From the NCBI RefSeq assembly GCF_003253565.1, contig NZ_QKUF01000026.1, forward strand, positions 1-64,000: a DNA stretch of 64,000 nucleotides, given 5' to 3'. Position 1 is the stretch's first letter; every line of letters begins with the position of its first letter. Positions 8,644 through 17,166 of the stretch are shown piece after piece. Below the pieces are notes generated by a model that was given only the letters and a program-made list of their open reading frames with translations, was not told the origin of the DNA and did not search any database. This stretch comes from Thermosporothrix hazakensis. Its GTDB lineage: Bacteria > Chloroflexota > Ktedonobacteria > Ktedonobacterales > Ktedonobacteraceae. A program made the translations under genes and the position numbers.

Positions 8644-10266
8644 GTGGATTCTGAACGCCAGGGTCCCATCACAGACCCCAACACGCCAAATCATTCCGAC
8701 GCATCTGCCTCTACGCCCTCTCATCAGGAACATGTTCAGGATAGGGAACGTATACAGCCTTTTTCGTTTCCTCGTACAGCAGATGTAGGATATATCGAAG
8801 AGCCTATCTTTAAAGAGCATATCACCGGCTACTTGAATAATGACAAACCTACGGCAGCCGATGGGCAAGAACCACCAACCACGCCGGGAGCGAGCGAACA
8901 TTTTGGCTCACCTCCGCCTTTTCAGCATATTCCCTATCAGCCACCGTACCCGAACTATTCCTATTCGGTACCGAACTATCCCTATGCGCCATACATGCTG
9001 CAACCCAGACGCGATGGGCAACGGCTCTATCAGCTTATTGTAGGCATTCTTGCGCTGGTTTGTTCGCTTTTGAGTTTTCTTGGCGGCCTTATCTGTCTGT
9101 TACTCTTGCCCCTGATTATCCGCGCTGCACAATACAGTCGGGAATTAACACCAGACCAGGAGTTTGCCAGCACAGCCCTGCTCATCACGTTGAGTATTGC
9201 TGGTCTGGGTGGTGGACTCTTCAGCTCATATCACAGCCTACGGGCGCTCTTCAAGAAGCGGTCGGCAAACTTTCAACTCCCCTGGTTCTGGATCTTTTTC
9301 GTGCTATACGGGATTGTCATCGGGATTGCCTTCGCGATTGCCTCCACACAGACTGAGTTTCCTGGCCTTCCAGTCGCGATGACTCTCATTATCCTGGCAG
9401 CGCTCCTGCCGGCCCTGGGTTTTCTGGCCCTGGGCACGCGCATTATTCACTATCCGAGGCGAGCACTCTGGCCCACGACATGGCGACGCTTTACCCTGTC
9501 CCTGACCAGCGGCGCAACGCTCTCCATCCTTCTTGCGATGATTTTAGAAATGGTGGTGGGCTATATCTTCATGCTGCAAATTGGCATCGGTTCAGATATT
9601 CTCTCACAGGATAAACTCCCAACAGATCCGGGAAAGCTCTTCTACCTGTTCATCTCTCTGGCAGTGGTTGCCCCGGTAGTTGAGGAGCTGGTCAAACCAA
9701 TCGGAACCTTTGTCATGCTCGGGCGGATACGCAGTGCCGGGGAAGCGTTTATCATAGGTCTGGCCGGTGGCATCGGCTTCAATCTGGTAGAGACAACCAT
9801 GTATATCAGCCAGGGCTATAATGACTGGCTACAAATTGCGCTGCTCCGCAGTGCCGCCGGGCTATTACATGGCTTCGGCGCAGCAATGGTGTCGCTAGGC
9901 GTGTATTATCTCTTCCATCCGAAGGAAACGGGGAAGTACAACCATATCCTACTTGGTATCCTCTGCATCGCATATGCGATCTTCCAGCACGGCCTATGGA
10001 ACGGTTCAACACTGCTTGAGACCATTCCGTTCTTCGCAAACACACTCACGATTGGAACAGCCGAGCTTCCCGTTATGATCTTTGTCTATGCCACTCTGGC
10101 CCTTCTGATGCTGGCATTCTTCGTGTTTGTCTCTTTCAAACTGCGCGGAAAGGTCCCGACGGACAACGCCTCACCAAACCAGCAGTCAGTGCATATACAG
10201 CAACCTGCCGCCTTCTATCCGCAGCAGGTTCCGGGAATGTCATACAATCGTCCGGCAGGCCTGTAG
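8644..10266 (+). CDS. PrsW-family intramembrane protease
   Basis: 540-aa membrane protein. The first 125 residues are polar and Pro/Tyr-rich (NYSYSVPNYPYAPY), then multiple TM helices. PrsW-type motifs appear in order: Glu347-Glu348 (VVEELVKP), Glu383 (GFNLVETTMY), His409 (LLHGFGAA) and His449 (QHGLWNG). PrsW of Bacillus starts site-1 cleavage of an anti-sigma factor. No sigma/anti-sigma pair lies next to this gene, so the substrate is unknown. The start is GTG 8644, with GAAGG about 13 bases and AGGAG 17 bases upstream, a rather long spacing. Confidence 0.8.
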   Translation: MDSERQGPITDPNTPNHSDASASTPSHQEHVQDRERIQPFSFPRTADVGYIEEPIFKEHITGYLNNDKPTAADGQEPPTTPGASEHFGSPPPFQHIPYQPPYPNYSYSVPNYPYAPYMLQPRRDGQRLYQLIVGILALVCSLLSFLGGLICLLLLPLIIRAAQYSRELTPDQEFASTALLITLSIAGLGGGLFSSYHSLRALFKKRSANFQLPWFWIFFVLYGIVIGIAFAIASTQTEFPGLPVAMTLIILAALLPALGFLALGTRIIHYPRRALWPTTWRRFTLSLTSGATLSILLAMILEMVVGYIFMLQIGIGSDILSQDKLPTDPGKLFYLFISLAVVAPVVEELVKPIGTFVMLGRIRSAGEAFIIGLAGGIGFNLVETTMYISQGYNDWLQIALLRSAAGLLHGFGAAMVSLGVYYLFHPKETGKYNHILLGILCIAYAIFQHGLWNGSTLLETIPFFANTLTIGTAELPVMIFVYATLALLMLAFFVFVSFKLRGKVPTDNASPNQQSVHIQQPAAFYPQQVPGMSYNRPAGL

Positions 10267-10295
10267 CATCACCGCTACAGCCTTCCGGCTCTCCC

Positions 10296-10854
10296 TCACC
10301 ACATGATCTCTCTATCGTCCTCATTCCCCGTACAGAAGTGTTTCTGGAAGGTCACATAGAGCCCTGCATCCTCCCGAAGAGCAGCGAATGCCTCAGCACG
10401 AGATGGGTACTCAGGTGGCCAGCGCACATTGAGTATCTGGAACGTTCCGGTCACTCCCTTTAGCATATCCTCGATCATATACCGATGCCACCACAATAAC
10501 GTTTCTGGAAGCCGTTGCGGCAAGAAATAGCCTGCGTCCAGCGCCTCTATTGGGCAGGGCTGCAAGGTCCCTCCTGACGGATAGCCCGCGAAGAGCATTT
10601 TATGCCCCCTATCAAAATGAGGCGTTGCATACACCCCGACCAACTGTGTCAGGTGAACGTTGATTCCCGTTTCCTCAAAAACTTCTCTTCTGGCCGCCTC
10701 GGATGCCACCTCTCCCGGTTCAACCATGCCTCCTGGCAAACTCCAACACCGGAGATCTTCGCGCTGCATCAGTAGCACACGCCCCTCTTCTAGAAATAAC
10801 AGCGCTCACACTCAACATCGCCATAGACCTGCCCTCTTTTTCATAAATGAACAT
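10296..10854 (-). pseudogene. NUDIX hydrolase gene with a one-base frameshift near its 5' end
   Basis: The main frame encodes a full NUDIX box (GGMVEPGEVASEAARREVF, then EETG) but opens only at GTG 10778, cutting off the first strand of the fold. Upstream in the next frame, ATG 10854 encodes MFIYEKEGRSMAMLSVSAVI, a plausible N-terminus. Adding one A in the AAA run at 10794-10796 (plus strand) would join it to FLEEGRVLLMQRED. It is therefore a recent pseudogene, a sequencing error, or a gene that uses the internal GTG. Intact NUDIX enzymes hydrolyse nucleoside diphosphates linked to another group; the substrate is unknown. Confidence 0.75.
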
Positions 10855-11040
10855 CTCTCTACACTTCCCGACGAACGCGAGCGAAGGTCGGTCACGGCTC
10901 TTCCTTCGGGCTTGATTTTCTCTCCATAGTTCTATATACTGGTTCTATTGGGCGTGTGAACGCTTCGCCCACATACCTCATGGAAAAGGAGCATCAACAG
11001 ACATGCCTCAATACACCTCTATTCATAGCGTGGCAGAGGG

Positions 11041-11162
11041 GGGGATTCGCTGAAGAAGAGGCGCGTTCTATTCCAGCCATCAGAGTGAGAAAAGCTCTCT
11101 ATTTTCTCTTCTGCATTAACTTCATGAACCTTTTCTGAAGGCCTCTTCTTCACCGAATCCCC
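11041..11162. repeat. Long imperfect inverted repeat (stem-loop of about 122 nt)
   Basis: Arms of 22 bases at 11041-11062 and 11141-11162 match at 21 of 22 positions. Inside, GAGAAAA and TTTTCTC can pair again. A short T-run (ACTTTTTTC) follows on the plus strand. It lies in the gene-free stretch 10855-11268 upstream of an MFS gene. It could be a structured leader, a small RNA ending in a terminator, or a miniature mobile element. Confidence 0.6.
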
Positions 11163-11268
11163 GCACTTTTTTCACCTCATTATACCTCACACCTTTTATA
11201 TGCTGCGCTGTCCACACGCATTTTATTCTGTGTTCTGACATGTTATCAAGAAAAAGGATACTCGCTTT

Positions 11269-12570
11269 ATGTCCTTACAGCGCTTCAATTTGCCCGCATT
11301 ACCTGTATACTTACTTATTGTCTCAATCGGAGCATTTGCACAGACCACCGTCTTTACCATGAACATGCTCTATCAGGTCGAGATGGTCAAATTGAATCCC
11401 CTCCAACTGGTGCTTGTCGGCACCTCCCTTGAAACCGTGTGCTTTCTCAGTCAGGTTCCAACCGGCATCATTGCCGACCTGTATAGCCGCCGCCTCTCGG
11501 TAATTCTTGGTTATCTCCTGACCGCCTGTGCGTTTCTGCTCGAGGGACTGATACCACGCTTTGAAACAATCCTGTTTGCACAGGTGCTCTGGGGAATTGG
11601 AGCCACCTGTATTGATGGAGCCCAGGAAGCCTGGATTACCGACGAAATCGGCGAGGCCCAGGCCGGCCGCATCTTCACTCGAGGCGCACAGCTCGGCCAG
11701 CTTGCCTCACTCATTGGCATTCCGTTCAGCGTCTGGCTTGGCTCAATTCGTCTGAATCTGCCGGTAGTGGTGGGCGGGCTTATCTGGCTTCTTCTCAGCC
11801 TTACACTGCTCTGGGTGATGCCAGAAAAGCACTTTCAGCCAACGCCAAAAGCGGAGCGAAACACCTGGCACTCAATGGGTCGCCAGTTGAGCGAAGGGAG
11901 CAAGGCTGTTCGTCGCAGTCCGGTACTGCTTGGCATTCTTGGCGTTACCTTCTTCCTGGGGTTGAGTAGTGAGGGCTTCGATCGCTTGCAGACTGCCCAT
12001 TTTGTCAACAACTTCCAGTTCCCCTACTTTTCCTCGGTAATCTGGATGGGTATTATCAACGCGGGAAGCCTGATCCTCTCTATCATCATAACGGAGATTA
12101 TCAGGAGGCGCATCGATATCACACAGTCGCATCTGGTCGGGCGCACCTTGTTTGTGCTGAACCTGGGCGTTATCGGGGGCATCTTCTGTTTTAGCCTGGC
12201 CAGCCACTTCTATCTGGCCTTGCTTGCGTTCTGGAGTGTTGAGCTGCTGCGCGGAACAAGCCGCCCGCTCTATATGACCTGGATCGCGCAAAATAGCGAA
12301 TCCAGAGTCCGGGCAACCGTTTTCTCGACTGCCGGCCAGGTTGACGCGATCGGGCAGATTGCTGGAGGCCCTGGCGTCGGCTATATCGGTGAACGCTTTG
12401 GCATTCGTGCGGCTCTCTTGACAACAGGGGCGCTGTTAAGCCCGATTATTCCATTCTTCATCGCGGCATTGCGGAAAGAAAAGGTACCCGCCACAATGGA
12501 GCCGATCGAGGCAACCCTTCAGAGCGAGCAGCACATATCGCTTGACGACTCCCAAAAAGATATGCTATAG
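11269..12570 (+). CDS. MFS transporter
   Basis: 433 aa with about 12 hydrophobic helices in two halves. The loop between helices 2 and 3 reads GIIADLYSRRLSVILGY, the MFS signature region, and LWGIGATCIDGAQEAWITDEIG follows in helix 4. Most such proteins of this length are drug or metabolite exporters; the substrate cannot be told. AAAAAGGAT lies about 12 bases upstream of ATG 11269. The promoter for the next transcript sits inside the last codons. Confidence 0.85.
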   Translation: MSLQRFNLPALPVYLLIVSIGAFAQTTVFTMNMLYQVEMVKLNPLQLVLVGTSLETVCFLSQVPTGIIADLYSRRLSVILGYLLTACAFLLEGLIPRFETILFAQVLWGIGATCIDGAQEAWITDEIGEAQAGRIFTRGAQLGQLASLIGIPFSVWLGSIRLNLPVVVGGLIWLLLSLTLLWVMPEKHFQPTPKAERNTWHSMGRQLSEGSKAVRRSPVLLGILGVTFFLGLSSEGFDRLQTAHFVNNFQFPYFSSVIWMGIINAGSLILSIIITEIIRRRIDITQSHLVGRTLFVLNLGVIGGIFCFSLASHFYLALLAFWSVELLRGTSRPLYMTWIAQNSESRVRATVFSTAGQVDAIGQIAGGPGVGYIGERFGIRAALLTTGALLSPIIPFFIAALRKEKVPATMEPIEATLQSEQHISLDDSQKDML

Positions 12571-12571
12571 T
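12542..12571 (+). promoter_or_regulatory. Promoter of the T-box/aspS2 transcript
   Basis: -35 TTGACG (12542-12547), 18-bp spacer, -10 TATAGT (12566-12571), lying within the end of the MFS gene. It places the T-box leader start near 12578. Confidence 0.6.
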
Positions 12572-12589
12572 CATGATAATCATTGCAAA

Positions 12590-12888
12590 GAGCAGAAAAA
12601 GCTGTGAAAGGGACAGATTGAGTAGTCCGCCCAACACGCAGAGAGCAGGCGCACATTGGTGAAAGCGCGGCTGTGGGCCCACTCAATGACACCCTGGAGC
12701 CAGGCAGTGAACCGGCCAGAAACCATACTAGCTGTCTTCGGGTCGCGCCCGTTAGCGCGCAACGGTTCCCTTTGTACAGAGAGAACCGACTGAGGCCATA
12801 AGTTATTATGGCAAATTGGTGGTGGCACCACGAGAAGGCATTGCAATTTCAGCCCTCGTCCTCCTGAGAGGATCGAGGGCTTTTTGTT
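12590..12888 (+). promoter_or_regulatory. T-box riboswitch leader of aspS2, apparent specifier GAC (Asp)
   Basis: The T-box core GGTGGCACCACG is at 12821-12832, followed by a terminator (AGCCCTCG 12851-12858 / CGAGGGCT 12874-12881, then T-run). Stem I has a distal loop reading GGTGAAA, matching the conserved GGUGNRA. Near its base, GGG 12610-12612 / CCC 12692-12694 and ATTGAGT 12617-12623 / ACTCAAT 12681-12687 enclose an internal loop whose 3' strand is GAC-A. That makes GAC at 12688-12690 the likely specifier. The bulge UGGC would pair with a discriminator G, as in tRNA-Asp. Uncharged tRNA-Asp should favour readthrough into aspS2. The T-box call is firm; the specifier rests on hand folding. 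Confidence 0.88.
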
Positions 12889-12941
12889 TGCAAGGGAGCG
12901 CGTATGGATTCAGATGACGACGATAACGCTCACGATTGACA

Positions 12942-12985
12942 GGAATACACCTGACGTCACAACGTGCGGAGGACAGGTGTATTCC
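12942..12985 (+). repeat. Second inverted repeat between the T-box terminator and aspS2
   Basis: Perfect 12-bp arms GGAATACACCTG (12942-12953) and CAGGTGTATTCC (12974-12985) around a 20-nt loop containing ACGT twice. It lies in the untranslated region after the T-box terminator and before the ribosome site. It could be an operator, a second RNA switch or a small repeat element. No T-run follows. Confidence 0.65.
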
Positions 12986-13025
12986 CCTCGTTTCTCCTCC
13001 GACAAAGACTGAAAGGTGGTTTTCC

Positions 13026-14333
13026 ATGAAACGCACACGTACAACCGCAATGAAGGAACATATTGGGGAGCGAGTCCGAGTTCAGGGCTGGCTGCACTCG
13101 CTTCGTCAACTTGGCGGGATTAACTTTCTGGTTATTCGCGATGGCTGGGGGACCGCGCAAGCGGTAGCAGAGACGCCGCAGGAGATCGCCCCATTGGAAC
13201 AGGCAAACGCCGGAGTAGAGAGTATCATTACGGTCGAAGGCCGCATCGAAGCGATGCCTCAGGCCCCCGGAGGCGCGGAATTACACGACCTGCATATAGA
13301 GGTGCTCAGCCCGATTCAAGAGGTTCTCCCCGTCACCTTGAGCAAGCGCAATCTCAAGGCCAGCATTCCGACTCTCCTCGACCATGCCGTTCTGACCAAT
13401 CGCCATCCACAGCGCCGAGCGATCTTTAAGCTCAGCTCGGCCATGCTGTATGGTTTTCGGCAGACGCTCCTGCAACAGGGCTTTACCGAGATCCAGACGC
13501 CGAAAATTACCGCCTCGGCAACGGAGAGCGGTGCAAACGTCTTCAAGCTTGACTACTTCGGCAGGCCTGCCTACCTGGCGCAAAGCCCTCAGTTCTACAA
13601 GCAGATCATGGTAGGCGTCTTTGAGCGTGTCTTTGAGGTTGGCCCGGTCTTTCGTGCGGAACCACATGACTCAACCCGTCACCTCAATGAATATGTGAGT
13701 CTGGATGTCGAGTTCGGCTTTATCGAGGACCACTTTACGGTGCTGGAAATGTTGCGTGTTGTACTTGCAGGCATCCTGACCACGCTGAAAGAACAGTGCG
13801 CCGCAGAACTGGAACTCCTTCGGGCTGAGGTTCCGGCCATCCCGGAACAGTTCCCCCATATTCACTTCAGTGACGCGCAGGAACTCATTTACAAACTGCA
13901 CAAAGTGGACGTTCGCGGTGAGCCAGATCTTTCCCCACAGGATGAGCAGTGGCTAGGAGCCTGGGCCAAAGAGGAGTTCGGCAGCGACTTCCTGGCAGTG
14001 ACAGGCTATCCAATGCGCAAGCGGCCATTTTACACGCATGCCGATCCACAGCACCCGGAGTTCTCTAACTCCTTTGACCTGCTCTTCCGCGGCACAGAAC
14101 TGGTCACAGGCGGACAGCGTTTGCACCGCTATGAGGATTATCTGACGGCCCTACAGAAGGCCGGGCTCCCGCTGGAACCGTTCGAGCATTACCTTGAGGC
14201 TTTCCGCTATGGAATGCCTCCACATGGAGGCTTCGCAATCGGCTCAGAGCGCCTGCTGATGCAGTTACTCGGCCTGCAAAATGTGAAACTGGCAGCCACA
14301 TTCCCACGCGACCTGACACGCCTTGTCCCCTGA
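13026..14333 (+). CDS. aspS: Archaeal-type aspartyl-tRNA synthetase (AspS2), probably non-discriminating
   Basis: 435-aa class II synthetase without the bacterial GAD insertion, so it is the short archaeal/Deinococcus AspRS2 type. An N-terminal OB anticodon domain (VRVQGWLHSLRQLGG) precedes the catalytic core: LAQSPQFYKQIMV, motif 2 around FRAEPHDSTRHLNEY, motif 3 GGFAIGSERLLM. His24 (GWLH) and Pro81 (QAPGG) correspond, by my alignment, to the His/Pro pair that relaxes anticodon recognition in Deinococcus AspRS2. It would then also make Asp-tRNA(Asn) for GatCAB. ATG 13026 follows AAAGGTGG at 8 bases. Expression is under the T-box. Confidence 0.88.
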   Translation: MKRTRTTAMKEHIGERVRVQGWLHSLRQLGGINFLVIRDGWGTAQAVAETPQEIAPLEQANAGVESIITVEGRIEAMPQAPGGAELHDLHIEVLSPIQEVLPVTLSKRNLKASIPTLLDHAVLTNRHPQRRAIFKLSSAMLYGFRQTLLQQGFTEIQTPKITASATESGANVFKLDYFGRPAYLAQSPQFYKQIMVGVFERVFEVGPVFRAEPHDSTRHLNEYVSLDVEFGFIEDHFTVLEMLRVVLAGILTTLKEQCAAELELLRAEVPAIPEQFPHIHFSDAQELIYKLHKVDVRGEPDLSPQDEQWLGAWAKEEFGSDFLAVTGYPMRKRPFYTHADPQHPEFSNSFDLLFRGTELVTGGQRLHRYEDYLTALQKAGLPLEPFEHYLEAFRYGMPPHGGFAIGSERLLMQLLGLQNVKLAATFPRDLTRLVP

Positions 14334-14340
14334 GTACGTT

Positions 14341-14375
14341 GCGTGCAACCAGCGATACATGTTCTGGTTGCACGC
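14341..14375. terminator. Bidirectional hairpin between aspS2 and the DUF6915 gene
   Basis: Perfect 12-bp arms GCGTGCAACCAG (14341-14352) and CTGGTTGCACGC (14364-14375), loop of 11, between convergent stop codons. There is no strong T-run on either side. Confidence 0.65.
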
Positions 14376-14378
14376 TCC

Positions 14379-15044
14379 CTATTCCTCGATATCAAGGGAA
14401 ATGCAGCGGCTCATCCAGGAGAGCAGCGGCATCCCCCGAAAGAAGTACGTCAGGGTTGGCAAAAAACCCAGAGAGAGACGCACCAGCCACTCAGCAACCG
14501 TTTGCGTTGGCAACTCTTTCCCATCAGAGGCCCGCTGCAGCGCGATACCAAAGCGCGCCTCCGCCAGGAAGGTGCCAAAACTGTTCCCGAGCAGACAGAA
14601 GAATTGTGGGTTCTCCAACAGCTCCACAGGCTTATAGAACCAGTTCACCAGCTCACGATAATCTTCAGGCACACCTTTCAGTGTATGCGCCAGCGCCACC
14701 TGAACTTCAGCAGGCGTATAGGGATGCACCTGCTGCTCATGATAAAACGGATGATCCTGAAAGCACTCGGAGAGCGTTGGCACAAAGCCAAAATCCTCGT
14801 TAATATGCTGCTGAACAAGCAAGCGGGTCGCGATTAATTTTCCATCGGAGGGGCGCTGCCATTCGACACCGTACACCTCCTCGCACAACTGGATGCCAAA
14901 TGTGTTATGCAACACCAGGCGATGCAGGCTCCCGGGGACATATGCTTTTGTCTGGTCTAGAAATTGATGGAGCGGGAGATAATCGCTTTCACTTCCGCCA
15001 AACTGCCGGGCAGAAGAACGAGCATGATATAGAGCATGAACCAT
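14379..15044 (-). CDS. DUF6915-like protein with an internal duplication
   Basis: 221 aa, function unknown. The N-terminal half (MVHALYHARSSARQFGG, then LHNTFGIQLCEEVYG and PSDGKL) resembles what I recall of DUF6915. The second half repeats the pattern in degenerate form: LGNSFGTFLAEARFG and RASDGKE, then LGFLPTL against FGFVPTL in the first half. This suggests an internal tandem duplication. No signal peptide or clear TM helix. It is convergent with aspS2 and shares a hairpin with it. The family name is from memory; the duplication is visible in the sequence. Confidence 0.6.
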   Translation of the reverse strand: MVHALYHARSSARQFGGSESDYLPLHQFLDQTKAYVPGSLHRLVLHNTFGIQLCEEVYGVEWQRPSDGKLIATRLLVQQHINEDFGFVPTLSECFQDHPFYHEQQVHPYTPAEVQVALAHTLKGVPEDYRELVNWFYKPVELLENPQFFCLLGNSFGTFLAEARFGIALQRASDGKELPTQTVAEWLVRLSLGFLPTLTYFFRGMPLLSWMSRCISLDIEE

Positions 15045-15310
15045 CAGTGCACCTCATCATATGGTGTCACTACGCCCTCTCCTGTCACGCCAGAGCGCTT
15101 TTTTCGCTCCGCAGGCCTCTCTTGATAACACGTTTGCTCTCTCTTCATGCAGCATCCTTTCTCCTATACAACTATCGTTATTTGTCCTTTCTTCCCCTTC
15201 CATCGAAAAGCGGTAACCATCGCGAGGAGAAAGCCCACCGAACGCAAAAGATGATCTACAATAGAAAGAGGAAAGATGGAACAACTTAGAAGACAAAGGA
15301 AAGGATTCTT

Positions 15311-15862
15311 ATGTCTATCGAGATTGTGACATTGACGACAGAAGCTGAACTCATCCCTTTTCAGGAGCAATTGCGTCAGGTCTATTACCGTGCCTTTTCG
15401 CTGCCGCCTCATAATGAGAGCCTGGCAGATGCACAGCATTTCGTCTCGCGCCAGATCGTGCACCATAGCAAGAACGAGCATTTTCGCTTCTGTATCGCAC
15501 GTTCACTGGAGACGGGAACACTCCTCGGCTTTATCTACGGCCACACCACAAAGAAGGGGCTCTGGTGGCACGATCAGGTAGCACCATACCTGAGCGAGGC
15601 ACAATATCAGCAATGGTTTAGCAACGGGTATGAGATCGTGACATTCGGCGTTGATCCCGCAGCTCAGAGGCAGGGAATAGGAGGAATGCTTCATGATACG
15701 ATTCTCTATGGTCTCCCTCATCGTACCGCGATTCTCTCCACGCAACACGAGAACCTACCTGCCCGGCGCTTCTATCAGAAGAGAGGCTGGCAAATCATCT
15801 TACACGATTTCTATTTTTCCGGCAATCCGCTGCCCTATGTCATTCTGGGACGGGCACTTTGA
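15311..15862 (+). CDS. GNAT-family N-acetyltransferase
   Basis: 183 aa. The acetyl-CoA-binding motif is visible as VDPAAQRQGIGGMLHD (Q/RxxGxG/A type), and the C-terminal strand region STQHENLPARRFYQKRGW is typical of GNATs. The acceptor is unknown. ATG 15311 has AAAGGAAAGG about 7 bases upstream. A remnant of an unrelated unknown gene begins 15 bases after the stop. Confidence 0.85.
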   Translation: MSIEIVTLTTEAELIPFQEQLRQVYYRAFSLPPHNESLADAQHFVSRQIVHHSKNEHFRFCIARSLETGTLLGFIYGHTTKKGLWWHDQVAPYLSEAQYQQWFSNGYEIVTFGVDPAAQRQGIGGMLHDTILYGLPHRTAILSTQHENLPARRFYQKRGWQIILHDFYFSGNPLPYVILGRAL

Positions 15863-15876
15863 AACGGACTAACGCT

Positions 15877-15976
15877 TCTCGTGATCTTACCAAAAAGCGG
15901 CAGAAAGAAAGCCCAATGGAGGACACGTATAGATAGCGAAAGAGCCAACCTGAGACACCCATTCTCCGCGATCAGG
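15877..15976 (+). pseudogene. Remnant of the 3' end of the 112-aa cassette gene
   Basis: The sequence matches 18867-18983 (end of the intact copy at 18606-18944 plus its downstream flank) except for an internal deletion of roughly 20 bases after GTGATCTTACC; about 76 bases near the end differ at only two positions by eye. It has no start and cannot encode the protein. It marks a third copy of the cassette. Confidence 0.75.
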
Positions 15977-15980
15977 GTTC

Positions 15981-15999
15981 GGGGGCTTAAAAAGCCCCC
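15981..15999. terminator. Hairpin at the end of the decayed XRE-TPR gene
   Basis: GGGGGCTT (15981-15988) and AAGCCCCC (15992-15999) with an AAA loop. It ends at the stop codon of the minus-strand gene and probably serves both strands. Confidence 0.55.
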
Positions 16000-17147
16000 T
16001 AGAGATCCACATATGCAGAAAGAGTATTGCCAAACTTCAACACTTTTCTGTTATTCGGCTCCATTTTCTGGCATTGCTTGTATATTTGATGGAGCCACCC
16101 CACATTGCTTTTAGAGGTCGTGTCATGGTGCAGTTCCAAACATTTCAAAGCTGCTTCACTTGCAGCCTCTACGTCCCCTTGCTCTATGCTGATCTTCGCA
16201 AGAGAGAGATAATAGTCCTTCAAGCCACACAGGTTGTTCGGTTTGATGTTTGATTCGGCAAGGACAAGGCACTCAGTGGCATCATTTATCTCCCCGTAGT
16301 CAGCCAGACTGTAGGCTCGCTCCACTAGCGGCTTATAGAGCCCGCTAAACAAACCGTTGCCAACCTCGACATTGTTGTGCTTACGGCCCCATTCAGCAGC
16401 CTTATCAAACATATGCAGGCTTTTTACCTGGGCCTGTTTGTCTTTTTCATATAAAGCTCTATATGTATATGCTTCACCTGCTGCTGAATAGAGTGAGCAC
16501 TTTAGCGTATCAGGGAGTCTCTGTATAAACGAGTGGGCATGCTCAACGTCATTGGTGGCCTTTGGATATTTATCCCACTGGATGAAAACGCGGAATCTGT
16601 GGTATAGCGATGAGGCTAGTAGAGATGGATTGTTCAGTTGTTCAGCGAGCTTTACAGCTTGATTTGCTGCTGCTACAGCGTCGCGGTATGACCCCCTATC
16701 ACGTGCGCTTGCAGCGGCCACCTGATAGAACTGGCACAATAATGTAGCTATTTGATCTTTCTCAACGCTTGAAGAGGCCTCACGCACCATATTTTCCAGT
16801 TGCCAGACCCATAACGCTGATTTTTGAGTGGCAATCTGGAAATCGCCAAATCGATACAGTGACCATGACATAGAGAGAACATCTTCATATGCCATCAGCC
16901 TTTGACTGTCGATATACGTGATGAGCGGCGATGCAGCATCCGCCACCATTGCCACCTGCAAACCAAGTAGCACAGGAGAGATCCTTAAAATGTCTGCAAG
17001 CAGTTTCCGTCTTTCTGTATCTTTCGGCTTATCCTTATTCTCTGGACTCAATAGCACTCTGATAAACCTTTCGGATGGCCCCATACAGGCGTGCAAGTTC
17101 TGCTTTGGAAAGCTTTGAACGACGCCAATATGCATACAGGACTTCAC
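15999..17147 (-). pseudogene. XRE-TPR regulator paralogue A, HTH out of frame
   Basis: The main frame opens at GTG 17147 and encodes a TPR-like alpha-helical protein (382 aa). From KPKDTERRKLLADILRISP onward it aligns with the XRE-TPR proteins at 17167 and 19027. Its HTH lies in another frame at about 17151-17047: VGEVLYAYWRRSKLSKAELA then RLYG, matching IGKIIRAARIEKGWSVEIVA then KLYG of copy B residue for residue in length. That frame has no start codon and meets a stop, so the HTH is lost by a shift near 17040-17047. The TPR part may still be made, since only 19 bases separate it from the stop of copy B. Confidence 0.7.
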
Positions 17148-17166
17148 CTACCGGAAAAGCTCTCTC

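Noticed and set aside
10956..11138. 60-codon frame before the MFS gene
   Set aside because: Lies over the long inverted repeat; no domain.
15389..15581. Alternative frame inside the GNAT gene
   Set aside because: Shadow of the GNAT coding frame, which has clear motifs.
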